64,000 bases of DNA from Ralstonia mannitolilytica (lineage in GTDB: Bacteria > Pseudomonadota > Gammaproteobacteria > Burkholderiales > Burkholderiaceae), in NCBI RefSeq assembly GCF_905397375.1, contig NZ_CAJPVG010000001.1, positions 496,001 through 560,000 on the forward strand. The letters run 5' to 3'. The translations under genes and the position numbers were made by a program. The notes beneath the pieces are model-generated. The model had not been told where the DNA came from. It worked only from the letters and a program-made list of their open reading frames with translations, and did no database searches. Positions 8,443-16,783 of this stretch are shown one piece after another; the first letter of the stretch is position 1; the number at the start of each line of letters is the position of its first letter.

Positions 8443-8847
8443 TCAGCGGTCTTCTTCGATCGTGATGCCCAGCTCGTTGAGCACCTCGCGCGCCGACCGG
8501 AACGCCTCGATGGCCGCCGGCGCTCCCGCATAGAGGGCGCTGTGCAGCAGCACTTCGCGGATCTCCACGGCTGTCGCCCCGTTGTTGATGGCGCCGCGCA
8601 CGTGGCCTTTCAGTTCCGTGCTGCGGCCAAGCGCAGCGAGCATGGCGCAGGTGCACAGGCTGCGCGTCTTGAGGTCGATGCCGCCCGGCACATCGCGCAG
8701 CCACGTGCTGCCCCACGCGTGCTCGTTGAGCCAATCCTGCAACGGCGCTGAAAACGCATCGAGCCCGCTCATCGCGCGTTCCACAAACGCCTCGCCCATC
8801 ACCTGTGCGCGCCGCGCACGCCCTGCTGCCTTGTCCTGTTCTGCCAC
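8443..8847 (-). CDS. Carboxymuconolactone decarboxylase (CMD) family protein
   Basis: A 134-residue protein of the CMD/AhpD-like fold. The conserved core reads DLKTRSLCTCAMLAALGRSTELKGHVRGAINNGAT followed by EIREVLLHSALYAGAPAAIEAF, matching the gamma-carboxymuconolactone decarboxylase branch. There is one Cys pair in CTC but not the CxxC of peroxidase-type AhpD. I chose GTG 8847 because AAGGAG stands eight bases upstream; an ATG at 8877 would overlap the end of the upstream gene. It follows the TauE/SafE gene in the same direction. A true decarboxylase role is unproven since no other protocatechuate genes are nearby. Confidence 0.85.
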   Translation of the reverse strand: MAEQDKAAGRARRAQVMGEAFVERAMSGLDAFSAPLQDWLNEHAWGSTWLRDVPGGIDLKTRSLCTCAMLAALGRSTELKGHVRGAINNGATAVEIREVLLHSALYAGAPAAIEAFRSAREVLNELGITIEEDR

Positions 8848-8876
8848 GATGCTTGCTCCTTGCTCAAAAATGCGCA

Positions 8877-9662
8877 TTACACCGGCTTGACGCACAACAT
8901 CATCAACGCCGTGCCGAGCAGCACAGCGCAGAACGCAAGCCGCAGTCGGCGCGCAGAAAACCGGTACGCCAGCGCCACGCCCCACGACACGCTCAGCATT
9001 CCGCCCACGGCGAGCGGAATGCCCGTGCCCCAGTCCACGTGGCCCGCATGCGCATAGGTGCCCAGCGCGATGAGCGAGCCCGGCACCACCAGCGCCAGCG
9101 CCATGCCTTGTGCACGCGTTTGCGGCATGTCGAAGAACGTCACGAGCGCGGGCACCACCACCAGCCCGCCGCCCACCGTAAAGATGCCCGACATGGCGCC
9201 GCTGGCCAGGCCCATCAGCGGCAGCGCAGCGGCAGGCATGGCGTGCTGCGTGGCAGCGGCGGCATCGTATGCGTGGCCCGGATTCTCTCTGGGCTGCGAG
9301 CCGAAGTACACCGCCAGCGCGATCAGGAACACGGCAAACGCCGTATGCAGCAGGTGGGCATCCAACCCCGCTGCAAAGCGGGCCGCCACGTACGTCGCCA
9401 CCATCGAGAACACGCAGATCAGGGCCACGGACCGCAACTGCACCGGATGCCGCTGGTGGTACCGCAGGAAACCGATCAGCACATTGGGCGCGATCATCAC
9501 GAGCGCGGTGCCCTGGGCCAGGTGCTGGTCCATGCCGTACAGATAGCCGAGCACCGGAATGGCGATCAGCCCGCCGCCGATGCCGAGCAAGCCGCCCGCC
9601 ACGCCCAGGCCCATGCCAAGCAGCAGATTGATGAGGCCGGTGGTAACCGCGTGGAACGTCAT
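8877..9662 (-). CDS. TauE/SafE-family membrane permease
   Basis: A 261-residue inner-membrane protein of the TauE/SafE (DUF81) family, which exports sulfite, sulfonates or organic acids. About eight hydrophobic helices can be seen, with the two family repeats each starting with a glycine-rich motif: LGVAGGLLGIGGGLIAIPVL near residue 18 and SGAMSGIFTVGGGLVVVPAL near 150. The start at ATG 9662 lies just before the first helix; an ATG at 9707 adds an Arg-rich leader. Its stop is 29 bases before the GTG of the CMD gene, suggesting one transcript. The transported compound cannot be told. Confidence 0.88.
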   Translation of the reverse strand: MTFHAVTTGLINLLLGMGLGVAGGLLGIGGGLIAIPVLGYLYGMDQHLAQGTALVMIAPNVLIGFLRYHQRHPVQLRSVALICVFSMVATYVAARFAAGLDAHLLHTAFAVFLIALAVYFGSQPRENPGHAYDAAAATQHAMPAAALPLMGLASGAMSGIFTVGGGLVVVPALVTFFDMPQTRAQGMALALVVPGSLIALGTYAHAGHVDWGTGIPLAVGGMLSVSWGVALAYRFSARRLRLAFCAVLLGTALMMLCVKPV

Positions 9663-9756
9663 GCCCGGATGCGATGCGCAGGAGAAACGAACACGGCGGC
9701 GCGCCATGCTCAGCACAGCGCGCCGCCGGAAATGGGAACGGGAAATTGTAGTCGCC

Positions 9757-10533
9757 CTAGGCGATGTGCGCGGCAAAACCGGATGCGGCTGGCGCGATGT
9801 CGGGCCGCAGCGTGAGGGCCGGGATCTCGTAATCGCCGGCGTTCTGCTTGCGGAAGGGAATCGGCGCAGCGCTGAACAGGGTGTCAAGCCGACGGCCGAG
9901 CGCGTCGGTCAGCCGCGCAAAGCGGGCCGCATCCATCCGTCCCGTGCGGTAGGCCACGAACGGCGGCAGGACATCAAAGCCGGGGTAGTACAGGATGCCG
10001 TGCTGGATCGGGAACAGGAGGTCGTCGATCGGGCCGTTGATGCCGCGCGCGCTGTAGTGCGATTCCCAGCCGCCCGTGGTGACGACGAGCATGGCCCGCT
10101 TGCCGACCAGCGTACCTTCGCCGTAGCGGTCGCCCCAGTGGGTGTCGGAGTGCTCGCCCACGCCATAGGCGAATCCGTACGCATACACGCGCTCGACCCA
10201 GCCCTTGAGGATGGCCGGCATGGAAAACCACCACAGCGGAAACTGCAGGATCACAGCGTCGGCCCAACGCAACCTGGCTTGCTCGGCCGCAATGTCCGGG
10301 GCCTGGAAGCCGTTTTCAAACGCGTACTTCGAATCGAGCGACGGATCAAAGCGCGGACCGACCGGCGCAACGGTACTGTCGCTGGCATCGAGCACGGCCT
10401 TCCATTGCATGGCGTACAGATCGGAGACCTGTACCGTGTGCCCGGCGGCCTCGAGACGGTGAACGGCAAAGTCCTTCAGCGCGCCGTTGAGCGACCTCGG
10501 TTCAGGATGCGCATAGACGATCAGAACATTCAT
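9757..10533 (-). CDS. NAD(P)H:quinone oxidoreductase, flavodoxin-like fold
   Basis: A 258-residue cytoplasmic flavoprotein of the NQO1/MdaB/KefF group that should reduce quinones or nitro compounds by two electrons. The flavin-binding start VLIVYAHPEPRSLNGALKD and the second binding block ILQFPLWWFSMPAILKGWVERV near residue 100 are clear, as is TTGGWESHYS near 155. The ribosome site GAGGAG lies eight bases before ATG 10533. It is divergent from a LysR gene with an 85-base shared region, the normal arrangement for a LysR-regulated redox enzyme. Confidence 0.92.
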   Translation of the reverse strand: MNVLIVYAHPEPRSLNGALKDFAVHRLEAAGHTVQVSDLYAMQWKAVLDASDSTVAPVGPRFDPSLDSKYAFENGFQAPDIAAEQARLRWADAVILQFPLWWFSMPAILKGWVERVYAYGFAYGVGEHSDTHWGDRYGEGTLVGKRAMLVVTTGGWESHYSARGINGPIDDLLFPIQHGILYYPGFDVLPPFVAYRTGRMDAARFARLTDALGRRLDTLFSAAPIPFRKQNAGDYEIPALTLRPDIAPAASGFAAHIA

Positions 10534-10618
10534 GGTGGGAACTCCTCGATGAGAGGGCCACAGAATGCGCGCCGCGCAGGTATATTGGAAATGAATTGTC
10601 AGTATTCTAGGTATCACC
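10534..10618. promoter_or_regulatory. Divergent promoter region between quinone reductase and LysR gene
   Basis: This 85-base AT-richer gap separates the two start codons. It holds a TATATT that could serve as a -10 element and an imperfect dyad around ATTGGAAAT/ATTGTCAGTAT, compatible with a LysR T-N11-A site. The assignment rests on arrangement and composition only. Confidence 0.45.
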
Positions 10619-11512
10619 ATGAATAATCTCAGGCGACTGGACCTCAACCTGCTGGTGACGCTCGACGTGCTGCTGACCGAGCTCAACGTCACCCGGGCGG
10701 CGCAGCGGCTCAACTTCTCGCAGCCGTCGGTGAGCGTGCACCTGGCCAAGCTGCGCGAGATCCTGGGCGATCCGCTGCTGCTGCCCGGCCCGCGCGGCAT
10801 GCGGCCCACCGCGCGTGCCGTGGCGCTGCGCGAACCGTTGCGGCAAGCCCTCGAAGCGCTGGAACAGGCGGTGGCCCCGGCCAGCCCGTTCGACCCGGCG
10901 CAGGCGAGCAACACCTGGCGCGTGGCCGCCACCGACTACGGCGAATCGACCATCGTCCTGCCTGCGCTCAACGCCCTGCGCGCGAGCGCACCCGGCACGC
11001 GGCTGGCCGTCCTGGAGCTGGTGCCGCCACGCATCGAAAAGCAGGCCGAGCAAGGCGACATCGACCTCGCCTTCCACACCACGGACGGCGCTCCACCGGG
11101 CTTGCGCCGGCGCGCGCTCTTTACCGAACGCTACGTGCTTGTGGGCCGCGCCGGACACCCCCGCCTGAAGCGGCGGCCGACGCTGGCGCAGTTCTGCGCG
11201 CTGGACCACGTGATCGTGTCGCCCGACGGCGGCGGGTTCTCCGGCGTCACCGATGACGTGCTCCAGGCCGCCGGCGCCGCGCGGCGCGTCGTCCTGTCGG
11301 TGCCGCACTTCCTGTTCGTGATGACGGCGGTTGCCGGCAGCGACCTCGTCGCCATGCTGCCGGAGCGGCTGGTGCGCGGGGCGAGCGCCTTGCAGGTGGT
11401 CGAACCTCCCGTGGAGGTGCCCGGGTATGAGATGTCGATGCTATGGCACGAACGCGTGCACCGCGACCCGGCGCATCAGTGGCTGCGCGACGCGATTGCT
11501 GGCGCGATGTAG
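10619..11512 (+). CDS. LysR-family transcriptional regulator
   Basis: A 297-residue regulator. The N-terminal winged helix-turn-helix is typical (LDLNLLVTLDVLLTELNVTR, then QRLNFSQPSVSVHLAKLREILGDPLL), and the effector domain follows from about residue 95. It resembles the NodD/NahR/LinR-type branch, whose members use small aromatic or quinone-like inducers. It is transcribed away from the quinone reductase gene, so by the usual LysR pattern it should control that gene and itself. The inducer is unknown. Confidence 0.93.
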   Translation: MNNLRRLDLNLLVTLDVLLTELNVTRAAQRLNFSQPSVSVHLAKLREILGDPLLLPGPRGMRPTARAVALREPLRQALEALEQAVAPASPFDPAQASNTWRVAATDYGESTIVLPALNALRASAPGTRLAVLELVPPRIEKQAEQGDIDLAFHTTDGAPPGLRRRALFTERYVLVGRAGHPRLKRRPTLAQFCALDHVIVSPDGGGFSGVTDDVLQAAGAARRVVLSVPHFLFVMTAVAGSDLVAMLPERLVRGASALQVVEPPVEVPGYEMSMLWHERVHRDPAHQWLRDAIAGAM

Positions 11513-11655
11513 CGACGCGTCACGACCTGATCGTCAGCAGCAAGGCTCGGCCGCAGCCGTGCCCGCGTCGGTTTCCGGCAACGTTCCGGCCTCACACGAC
11601 GATGCCGGCACATTCTCCGTTTGCCGGGCACGCGCACCGTCGGTAGAGTCTTCGT

Positions 11656-11758
11656 CCAATGGGCCACGGCCCAGAGACGGTTCGGCAAAACCGGAGCGAT
11701 CCGGCGACGCAAAACTACAGGGACTCCCAACGGGGGGAGTCAGCCAGCTGCCCGTTGG
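11656..11758 (+). promoter_or_regulatory. Probable cyclic di-GMP-I (GEMM) riboswitch aptamer
   Basis: The leader of the spherulin-4 gene carries the conserved GEMM-I core in order. GGCAAAA (11684-11690) is followed by hairpin CCGGA-GCGA-TCCGG (11691-11704) with a GNRA tetraloop. The joining segment CGACGCAAAACTACAGGG (11705-11722) comes next, then hairpin ACTCCC/GGGAGT (11723-11740) and CAGCCAGCTGCC (11741-11752). GGCA (11684-11687) can pair with TGCC (11749-11752) as P1, and CCAATGGG/CCCGTTGG (11656-11663/11751-11758) can pair as an outer stem. CCGTTG/CAACGG (11752-11757/11765-11770) would compete with the outer stem, which suggests a switch. A GCACGC/GCGTGC hairpin (11784-11802) ends five bases before the GAGG ribosome site. 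The match is by eye against the known motif. Confidence 0.8.
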
Positions 11759-11816
11759 TGGAAACAACGGCGGGCCAATTGCAGCACGCACGCGCGGCGT
11801 GCTCACGAGGCAAACC

Positions 11817-12671
11817 ATGAAAACGACACACTGGAAGGAACCCGCTGCCGCAGTGCAGGCGGGCCGCAAGCAGGACCGCACGCCCGGCCGGGGAAGCAGG
11901 CTCGCACGCAGGGTGTGCGCCGCGTTCGCGCTGATGGGCGGCGCACTGGCGGCTGCGCCGCATGCCAACGCCGAAGGGCTGCTCGTCCCGGCCTACATCT
12001 ACCCATCGGGCCGCGGTGCAACGCAATGGAACACGCTCGCCGCCAACGCGAGCGCCGTCCCGACCACCGTGATCCTCAACCCCGACAGCGGCCCGGGCAC
12101 CACGCAGGACCCGAACTACGTCGCGGCCGTCGCCAAGGTGCGTGCGGCGGGCGGCAAGGTCATCGGCTATGTCTACACCTCGTATGGGCAGCGGCCGCTG
12201 TCGGACGTGGTGCAGGACATCAATGCCTATCAGGCGCTGTACCAGGTGGACGGCTTCTTCATCGACGAGATGACGGCCGACGGCACGACCGCCAACGTGC
12301 AGTTCTATCAGTCGGTCTACAACTACATCAAGGGCCTGTCGGCCAACTACACGGTCACGGGCAACCCGGGCACCAACGTGCCCGAAATCTACGCCAGCCT
12401 GCCGGTGGCCGACCAGATCGTCGTCTTTGAAGACAACGCCAGGCACTACGCCAGCTATGCCCCGCAAGCGTGGCAGGCCAGCTACCCGACGAGCCGGTTC
12501 GCACACATCGTGTACGCGGCGTCGGCCACGCAGATGCAGAACTTCGTCCAGCACGCATCGAGCAAGGGCGCCGGCAGCGTGTACATCACCTCGAAAACGC
12601 TGCCGAATCCGTACGGCGCGCTGCCCAGCTACTGGAGCCAGGAGGTGGCCGCCGTGGCCGCCGCCAAGTAA
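11817..12671 (+). CDS. Exported spherulin-4-type glycoside hydrolase
   Basis: A 284-residue protein with an Arg-rich n-region and Sec-type signal peptide ending AAAPHANA near residue 52, then a spherulation-specific family 4 TIM-barrel domain. Motifs include GLLVPAYIYPSG, ATTVILNPDSGPG-like strands (VPTTVILNPDSGPG), VIGYVYTSYGQR, the acidic VDGFFIDEMT near residue 150 and VFEDN. Family members include GH135-type enzymes that cut galactosamine-containing exopolysaccharides, so a role in biofilm matrix turnover is plausible. The ribosome site GAGG lies six bases before ATG. The upstream c-di-GMP riboswitch fits control of a matrix enzyme by biofilm state. Substrate specificity is inferred, not shown. 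Confidence 0.87.
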   Translation: MKTTHWKEPAAAVQAGRKQDRTPGRGSRLARRVCAAFALMGGALAAAPHANAEGLLVPAYIYPSGRGATQWNTLAANASAVPTTVILNPDSGPGTTQDPNYVAAVAKVRAAGGKVIGYVYTSYGQRPLSDVVQDINAYQALYQVDGFFIDEMTADGTTANVQFYQSVYNYIKGLSANYTVTGNPGTNVPEIYASLPVADQIVVFEDNARHYASYAPQAWQASYPTSRFAHIVYAASATQMQNFVQHASSKGAGSVYITSKTLPNPYGALPSYWSQEVAAVAAAK

Positions 12672-12689
12672 GGCGCGGACGATCGACAC

Positions 12690-12716
12690 GCCGGGCGCTG
12701 ACGAGGCGCGCCCGGC
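12690..12716 (+). terminator. Possible hairpin terminator after the spherulin-4 gene
   Basis: GCCGGGCGC (12690-12698) and GCGCCCGGC (12708-12716) make a perfect 9-base stem with a 9-base loop, 19 bases after the stop. The tail (ACATGCTTTATATT) has only a short T-run, so termination strength is uncertain. Confidence 0.45.
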
Positions 12717-12794
12717 ACATGCTTTATATTGGGCCACACGCCAATCCATTCCCGCGCTGCCCGCCAGCGTCGAGGCAACAACAAGGAGAACATC

Positions 12795-13877
12795 GTGGCC
12801 CTCTCTTCCAACAAGCTGCCGCTGTGGACCATCGCCGCCCCGCCCATCGCGTGGGTGGTGCTGGTCGCCGGCACGTTGACCGCCGCCCCCGGCTGGCTGA
12901 TCGCGCTGATGGCGCTTGCACTGGCCGGCGCCGTCTTCGCCGCCGTGCACCATGCCGAGGTGGTCGCGCACAAGGTCGGTGAGCCGTTCGGCACGTTGGT
13001 CCTGGCCATTGCGGTGACGGTGATCGAGGTGGCGCTGATCGTCTCCGTCATGCTGTCTTCCGGGCCGGAAAAGGCAGGGCTGGCGCGCGACACCGTCTTT
13101 GCCGCCGTCATGATCATCTGCAACGGCATCGTGGGCCTGTGTCTGTTCGTGGGCGGCCTGCGCCACCGCGAACAGGCCTTCCAGGCGCCGGGCGCCAATG
13201 CCGCGCTCGCCGTGCTGGCCGCGCTCGTCACGCTGACGATGGTGCTGCCCAATTACACAAGTTCCACGCCGGGCCCGGTGCTCACGCCCTCGCAGCTCGG
13301 CTTTGCCGGCGTCACGTCGCTGGTGCTGTATGGCTGCTTCGTGATCGTGCAGACCATCCGCCACCGCGACTACTTCCTGGCCGAAGGCTCCAACGAAGAC
13401 GTGCACGCGCCGCCACCGCCGGCCCCCGTGGCCATGCTGAGCGGGGTGCTGCTGATGGTGTCGCTGGTGGCCGTCGTGGGGCTTGCGAAGGTACTGTCGC
13501 CGTCGGTGGAGGCCGCGCTCGTGAACGCCGGTGCGCCGCCGGCCGCGGTCGGTATCGTCATCGCCGCACTGGTGCTGCTGCCCGAAGGGTTGGCCGCCCT
13601 GCGCGCCGCCAACGCAGACCGCATCCAGACCAGCCTGAACCTGGCGTTGGGTTCGGCGCTGGCGAGCATCGGGCTGACCATTCCCACGGTCGCCGCGGTG
13701 TTCATCTGGATTGGCCGTCCGCTCGAACTGGGCCTGGGCCCCAAGGAAATGGTCCTGCTGTTCCTCACGCTCATCGTGTCGTCGCTCACCCTCGGCAAGG
13801 GACGCACGACGATCCTGCAAGGCGTGGTGCACCTGGCGATCTTCGCGGCGTACCTGTTTCTTTCGATCGTGCCCTGA
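12795..13877 (+). CDS. chaA: Calcium/cation:proton antiporter ChaA
   Basis: A 360-residue inner-membrane antiporter that expels Ca2+, Na+ or K+ in exchange for protons. About eleven hydrophobic helices are present in two inverted halves. The conserved acidic motifs of the CaCA family are visible: HHAEVVAHKVGEPFGTLVLAIAVTVIEVALI near residues 50-80 and VLLPEGLAALRAANADRIQTSLNLALGSALASIGLTIP near 260-297. GTG 12795 has AAGGAG six bases upstream, which decides the start against an earlier in-frame ATG. A strong terminator follows. Length is that of E. coli ChaA. Confidence 0.93.
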   Translation: MALSSNKLPLWTIAAPPIAWVVLVAGTLTAAPGWLIALMALALAGAVFAAVHHAEVVAHKVGEPFGTLVLAIAVTVIEVALIVSVMLSSGPEKAGLARDTVFAAVMIICNGIVGLCLFVGGLRHREQAFQAPGANAALAVLAALVTLTMVLPNYTSSTPGPVLTPSQLGFAGVTSLVLYGCFVIVQTIRHRDYFLAEGSNEDVHAPPPPAPVAMLSGVLLMVSLVAVVGLAKVLSPSVEAALVNAGAPPAAVGIVIAALVLLPEGLAALRAANADRIQTSLNLALGSALASIGLTIPTVAAVFIWIGRPLELGLGPKEMVLLFLTLIVSSLTLGKGRTTILQGVVHLAIFAAYLFLSIVP

Positions 13878-13902
13878 GGCGCGGGCCCGCAGCCAGCATG
13901 TC

Positions 13903-13931
13903 GGGGTGCCCAGCGGCACCCCTTTTTGTTT
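13903..13931 (+). terminator. Rho-independent terminator after chaA
   Basis: GGGGTGCC (13903-13910), loop CAGC, GGCACCCC (13915-13922), then TTTTTGTTT. A strong textbook terminator 25 bases beyond the chaA stop. Confidence 0.9.
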
Positions 13932-13946
13932 GGCACGCTTTACGCT

Positions 13947-15326
13947 TTACTCGGCGGGCTCCATCCCCTGCAGCAAGGTGGGAATCAGCTCGCACACCGT
14001 CGGGTGGATGTGCATGGCGCGGCTGATGGTCTTGTACGGCGCCTTCGCGGCCATCACGTCGAGAATCGAATGCACGGCCTCGTCGCCGCCCACGCCGAGG
14101 ATGCATGCACCGAGAATCTCGTGCGTCTGCGCATCGGCCACCACGCGCATGAAGCCCCGGCTCTCTCCCTTCTCCACGGCGCGGCCCACACGCGTCATCG
14201 GGCGGTTGCCAACCAGCAGCCTGCGCCCCGACTTCCTCGCCTCGGCGAGCGACATGCCCACGCGCGCCAGCGGCGGGTCGATGTACATGGCGTACGCCTG
14301 GATGCGGTCTGAGACCTTGCGCGGGTCGCTGTCGAGCAGGTTGGCCGCCACGATCTCGTAGTCGTTGTACGACGTGTGCGTGAACGCGCCGCGTCCGTTG
14401 CAATCGCCCATGGCCCAGATGCCCGGCACATTCGTGCGCAACTGCTCATCGACGCGGATGTTGCCGCGGTCGTCGATTTCCACGCCGGCCTTGTCCAGGC
14501 CAAGGTCATCGGTATTGGGCACGCGCCCGACCGCCATCAGCAGATGCGAGCCCGACACTTCACGCCCGCCGCCTGCGCAATCCAGCCCGACCACGACGCC
14601 GGCGCCGTTGCGCCGCACGCTCAGGCAGTTGGCGTTCACCCGCACGTCGATGCCCTCGCCCGCCAGAATCTCGTGCACGGCCTCGGAGACGTCTTCATCT
14701 TCGCGCGCGATGAGGCGCGGGCCTTTCTCGACGATCGTCACGCGCGAGCCGAAGCGGCGAAACATCTGGCCGAACTCCAGCCCGACGTAGCTTCCGCCGA
14801 TCACGATCAGGTGCTCGGGCAGGAAGTCGACGTCCATCATGGTCGAGTTGGTGAGATAGGGCACCTGGTCGAGCCCCGGCATCGGCGGCACCAGCGCACG
14901 ACCGCCAACGTTGATGAAGATGCGCTGGGCTTCCAGCAGCTCGCCGCCCACGCGCACCGTCTTCGGGCTTTCAAAGCGGGCGTGGCCCTGGAACACGGTG
15001 CCGTGCTCGAGGCCGCGCACCCATTGCTCGACGTTGCGGTTGGAGCGCCCGGCGATGTCGTCCTTGCGGGCCTTCACGCGCTGCATGTCCACCCTGACGG
15101 GGCCGTCGATGGCCACACCGTAGTCGGCCGCGCGCCGCGCCATGTGCGCCACGTACGCGCTGGCGACCATGGCCTTGGTGGGAATGCATCCGGTATTGAC
15201 GCAGGTGCCGCCAAAGCGGCCGCGCTCGATGATGGCAACCTTCATGCCGGCCGCGGACAGCCGCGCGGCCAGCGGTGGGCCCGCCTGGCCCGTGCCGATG
15301 ATGATGGCGTCAAAGCGTTGCGTCAT
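13947..15326 (-). CDS. FAD-dependent pyridine nucleotide-disulfide oxidoreductase (mercuric reductase-like)
   Basis: A 459-residue class I flavoprotein disulfide reductase. It has the N-terminal FAD fold (IIIGTGQAGPPLAARL), the redox pair GGTCVNTGCIPTK near residues 39-51, a second nucleotide fold (HLIVIGGSYVGLEFGQMF near 172), the FAD-closing motif GIWAMGDC near 305 and the C-terminal HIHPTVCELIP with the His-Glu pair. This build is shared by dihydrolipoamide dehydrogenase, mercuric reductase and RclA-type proteins; it lacks the extra Cys pair of MerA at the C-terminus, so mercury reduction is not supported. No 2-oxoacid dehydrogenase genes are nearby. GGAGAGCGCC precedes the start. Confidence 0.9.
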   Translation of the reverse strand: MTQRFDAIIIGTGQAGPPLAARLSAAGMKVAIIERGRFGGTCVNTGCIPTKAMVASAYVAHMARRAADYGVAIDGPVRVDMQRVKARKDDIAGRSNRNVEQWVRGLEHGTVFQGHARFESPKTVRVGGELLEAQRIFINVGGRALVPPMPGLDQVPYLTNSTMMDVDFLPEHLIVIGGSYVGLEFGQMFRRFGSRVTIVEKGPRLIAREDEDVSEAVHEILAGEGIDVRVNANCLSVRRNGAGVVVGLDCAGGGREVSGSHLLMAVGRVPNTDDLGLDKAGVEIDDRGNIRVDEQLRTNVPGIWAMGDCNGRGAFTHTSYNDYEIVAANLLDSDPRKVSDRIQAYAMYIDPPLARVGMSLAEARKSGRRLLVGNRPMTRVGRAVEKGESRGFMRVVADAQTHEILGACILGVGGDEAVHSILDVMAAKAPYKTISRAMHIHPTVCELIPTLLQGMEPAE

Positions 15327-15502
15327 GGCGCTCTCCTTCGTAGCGTGCCGGGGCGGCCGTCCCGATAGGATAGGTCGGCCACGCGGCTACGGTGGGTCCG
15401 ACAGCCCGCCGGGCAGTCGGCGCCGCCCGTCGTCCGAAGGAGAGCAAGAAAGCGACCGGGGCGCCTCACGCTCACGCGCTGGCGCCCCGGCGTCACATCA
15501 GA

Positions 15503-15931
15503 TCAATGACGGTGACGGTGCTTGCCGTGGCGGTGGCGGCCGTGGTCGTCGTGGTCGTGATACGAATTGCGCTGAACGTTGCCGCCCAGCGCCGCGCCGG
15601 CACCGCCGCCCAGGCCCGCGCCGACGATGCCGCCCGCGCGGCCACCCATGGCGTTGCCCGCGGCAGCACCCACGCCGCCCCCAAGTGCGCCGCCCACGAT
15701 GGCGCCCTTGCGCTCGCGGCCATTGGCCGTCAGCGCGCCGCCGGCGCCGCCGCCGATGGCACCGCCGATGACGGAGCCGGTCTGGCCGCCGAGGGCGCCG
15801 CCCACTGCGGCACCACCGGCACCGCCGAGCGCCCCGCCGAGGGCGTTCGTCAGATCATCTGCGGCTGCAGGCAAGGCCGTCAGGCCGGCAAGCGCGGCCA
15901 CTGCCAGGGCGGGTGCAATCTTCTTCAACAT
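15503..15931 (-). CDS. Glycine-zipper protein with histidine-rich tail
   Basis: A 142-residue exported protein. The signal peptide (ALAVAALAGLTALPAAA) is followed by some 90 residues of GxxxG glycine-zipper repeats (GGALGGAGGAAVGGALGGQ and similar), which in the family insert into or associate with membranes. The last 25 residues are dominated by His, Asp and Arg (HDHDDHGRHRHGKHRHRH), a likely metal- or proton-responsive tail. AGGAGAACC stands before ATG 15931. No partner gene is evident. The His tail is unusual beside a zipper domain and might bind Ni, Zn or Cu. Confidence 0.8.
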   Translation of the reverse strand: MLKKIAPALAVAALAGLTALPAAADDLTNALGGALGGAGGAAVGGALGGQTGSVIGGAIGGGAGGALTANGRERKGAIVGGALGGGVGAAAGNAMGGRAGGIVGAGLGGGAGAALGGNVQRNSYHDHDDHGRHRHGKHRHRH

Positions 15932-16246
15932 GAGGTTCTCCTGATTCGTCTATGCGGATGCGGTAGGCGCTGGCGCGCCCCGACCCGGGCTCGATGGGTT
16001 CGCGGCGCAGCATACAAGGCACACCCCCGCCGGGGTTAAACAGGCCGGTCAATCTCGTAACAGAATGTTGCAAACACGGCGTCGCGCTATCCTCGCGTCG
16101 TGGCCGCCCACAAGTGCTGACACGGCCGGCAAAGCTGCCTCCCAAGCGCCCGCAGCGTGCGCGCACTGCGGCGAGGAGGCGCAACGTCCAGCGGGTGAGG
16201 ATCGCGCTTCTAAGCCATTCAAAAGACAACCGGAACAGGAGACCCC
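15932..16246. other. Gap between divergent glycine-zipper and DUF1697 genes
   Basis: This 315-base stretch should hold the promoters of the two divergent genes. I see an AT-richer part near 16045-16080 (CAATCTCGTAACAGAATGTTGC) but no clear operator, RNA gene or additional coding frame. Confidence 0.4.
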
Positions 16247-16756
16247 ATGCCCGCCTACATCGCCCTGCTGCGCGCCGTCAACGTGGGCGGCACCGGCAAG
16301 CTGCCCATGGCCGAACTGCGTGCGATGTGCGAATCGATCGGCCTGACCCACGTGCGCACCTACATTGCCAGCGGCAACGTGGTCTTTCAGAGCCCCCTGT
16401 CGGCGGCCTCGGTCAAGGCCAAGCTCGAGCGCTGCCTGGAGGACTACGCCGGCAAACCCGTAGGGGTGGTGGTGCGCACGGGGGACGAACTCGCCGCGGT
16501 ACTGGAAGCCAATCCGTTCAAGACGACCGCGCCAAACCGGACGGTCGCCATCTTTCTCGATGCGCCGCCGCCGGCCGACGCGCTCAACGCCGCCACCGGC
16601 CGCCAGGCAGAAGAGATGGCGCTCGGCACGCGCGAGATCTACGTGCACTACGGCAGCGGCATGGCCGATTCCAAGCTGAAGATCCCGGCCGCCAAGGCCG
16701 GCACGGCGCGCAACATGAACACTATCGCCACGCTGGTGAAATGGGCGACGGAATAG
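16247..16756 (+). CDS. DUF1697 family protein
   Basis: A 169-residue protein that matches DUF1697 along its full length: the opening YIALLRAVNVGGTGKLPMAEL, the block VRTYIASGNVVFQS near residue 37 and the end IYVHYGSGMADSKLKIP with NMNTIATLVK near 155. The family is widespread but its biochemical function is not established. ATG 16247 is preceded by CAGGAGACCCC, an acceptable ribosome site. It faces the cytochrome gene tail to tail, 27 bases away. Confidence 0.92.
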   Translation: MPAYIALLRAVNVGGTGKLPMAELRAMCESIGLTHVRTYIASGNVVFQSPLSAASVKAKLERCLEDYAGKPVGVVVRTGDELAAVLEANPFKTTAPNRTVAIFLDAPPPADALNAATGRQAEEMALGTREIYVHYGSGMADSKLKIPAAKAGTARNMNTIATLVKWATE

Positions 16757-16783
16757 CCATGCAGGCGGCCGCGCCGCGCGCCG

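Noticed and set aside
11715..13919. 734-codon minus-strand frame across the spherulin-4 and chaA genes
   Set aside because: Antisense shadow; both plus-strand genes have clear families, starts and terminators.
13947..15326. Mercuric reductase (merA)
   Set aside because: The CxxxxC pair fits, but the extra C-terminal Cys pair and any mer genes are missing, so a general flavin disulfide oxidoreductase is the safer call.
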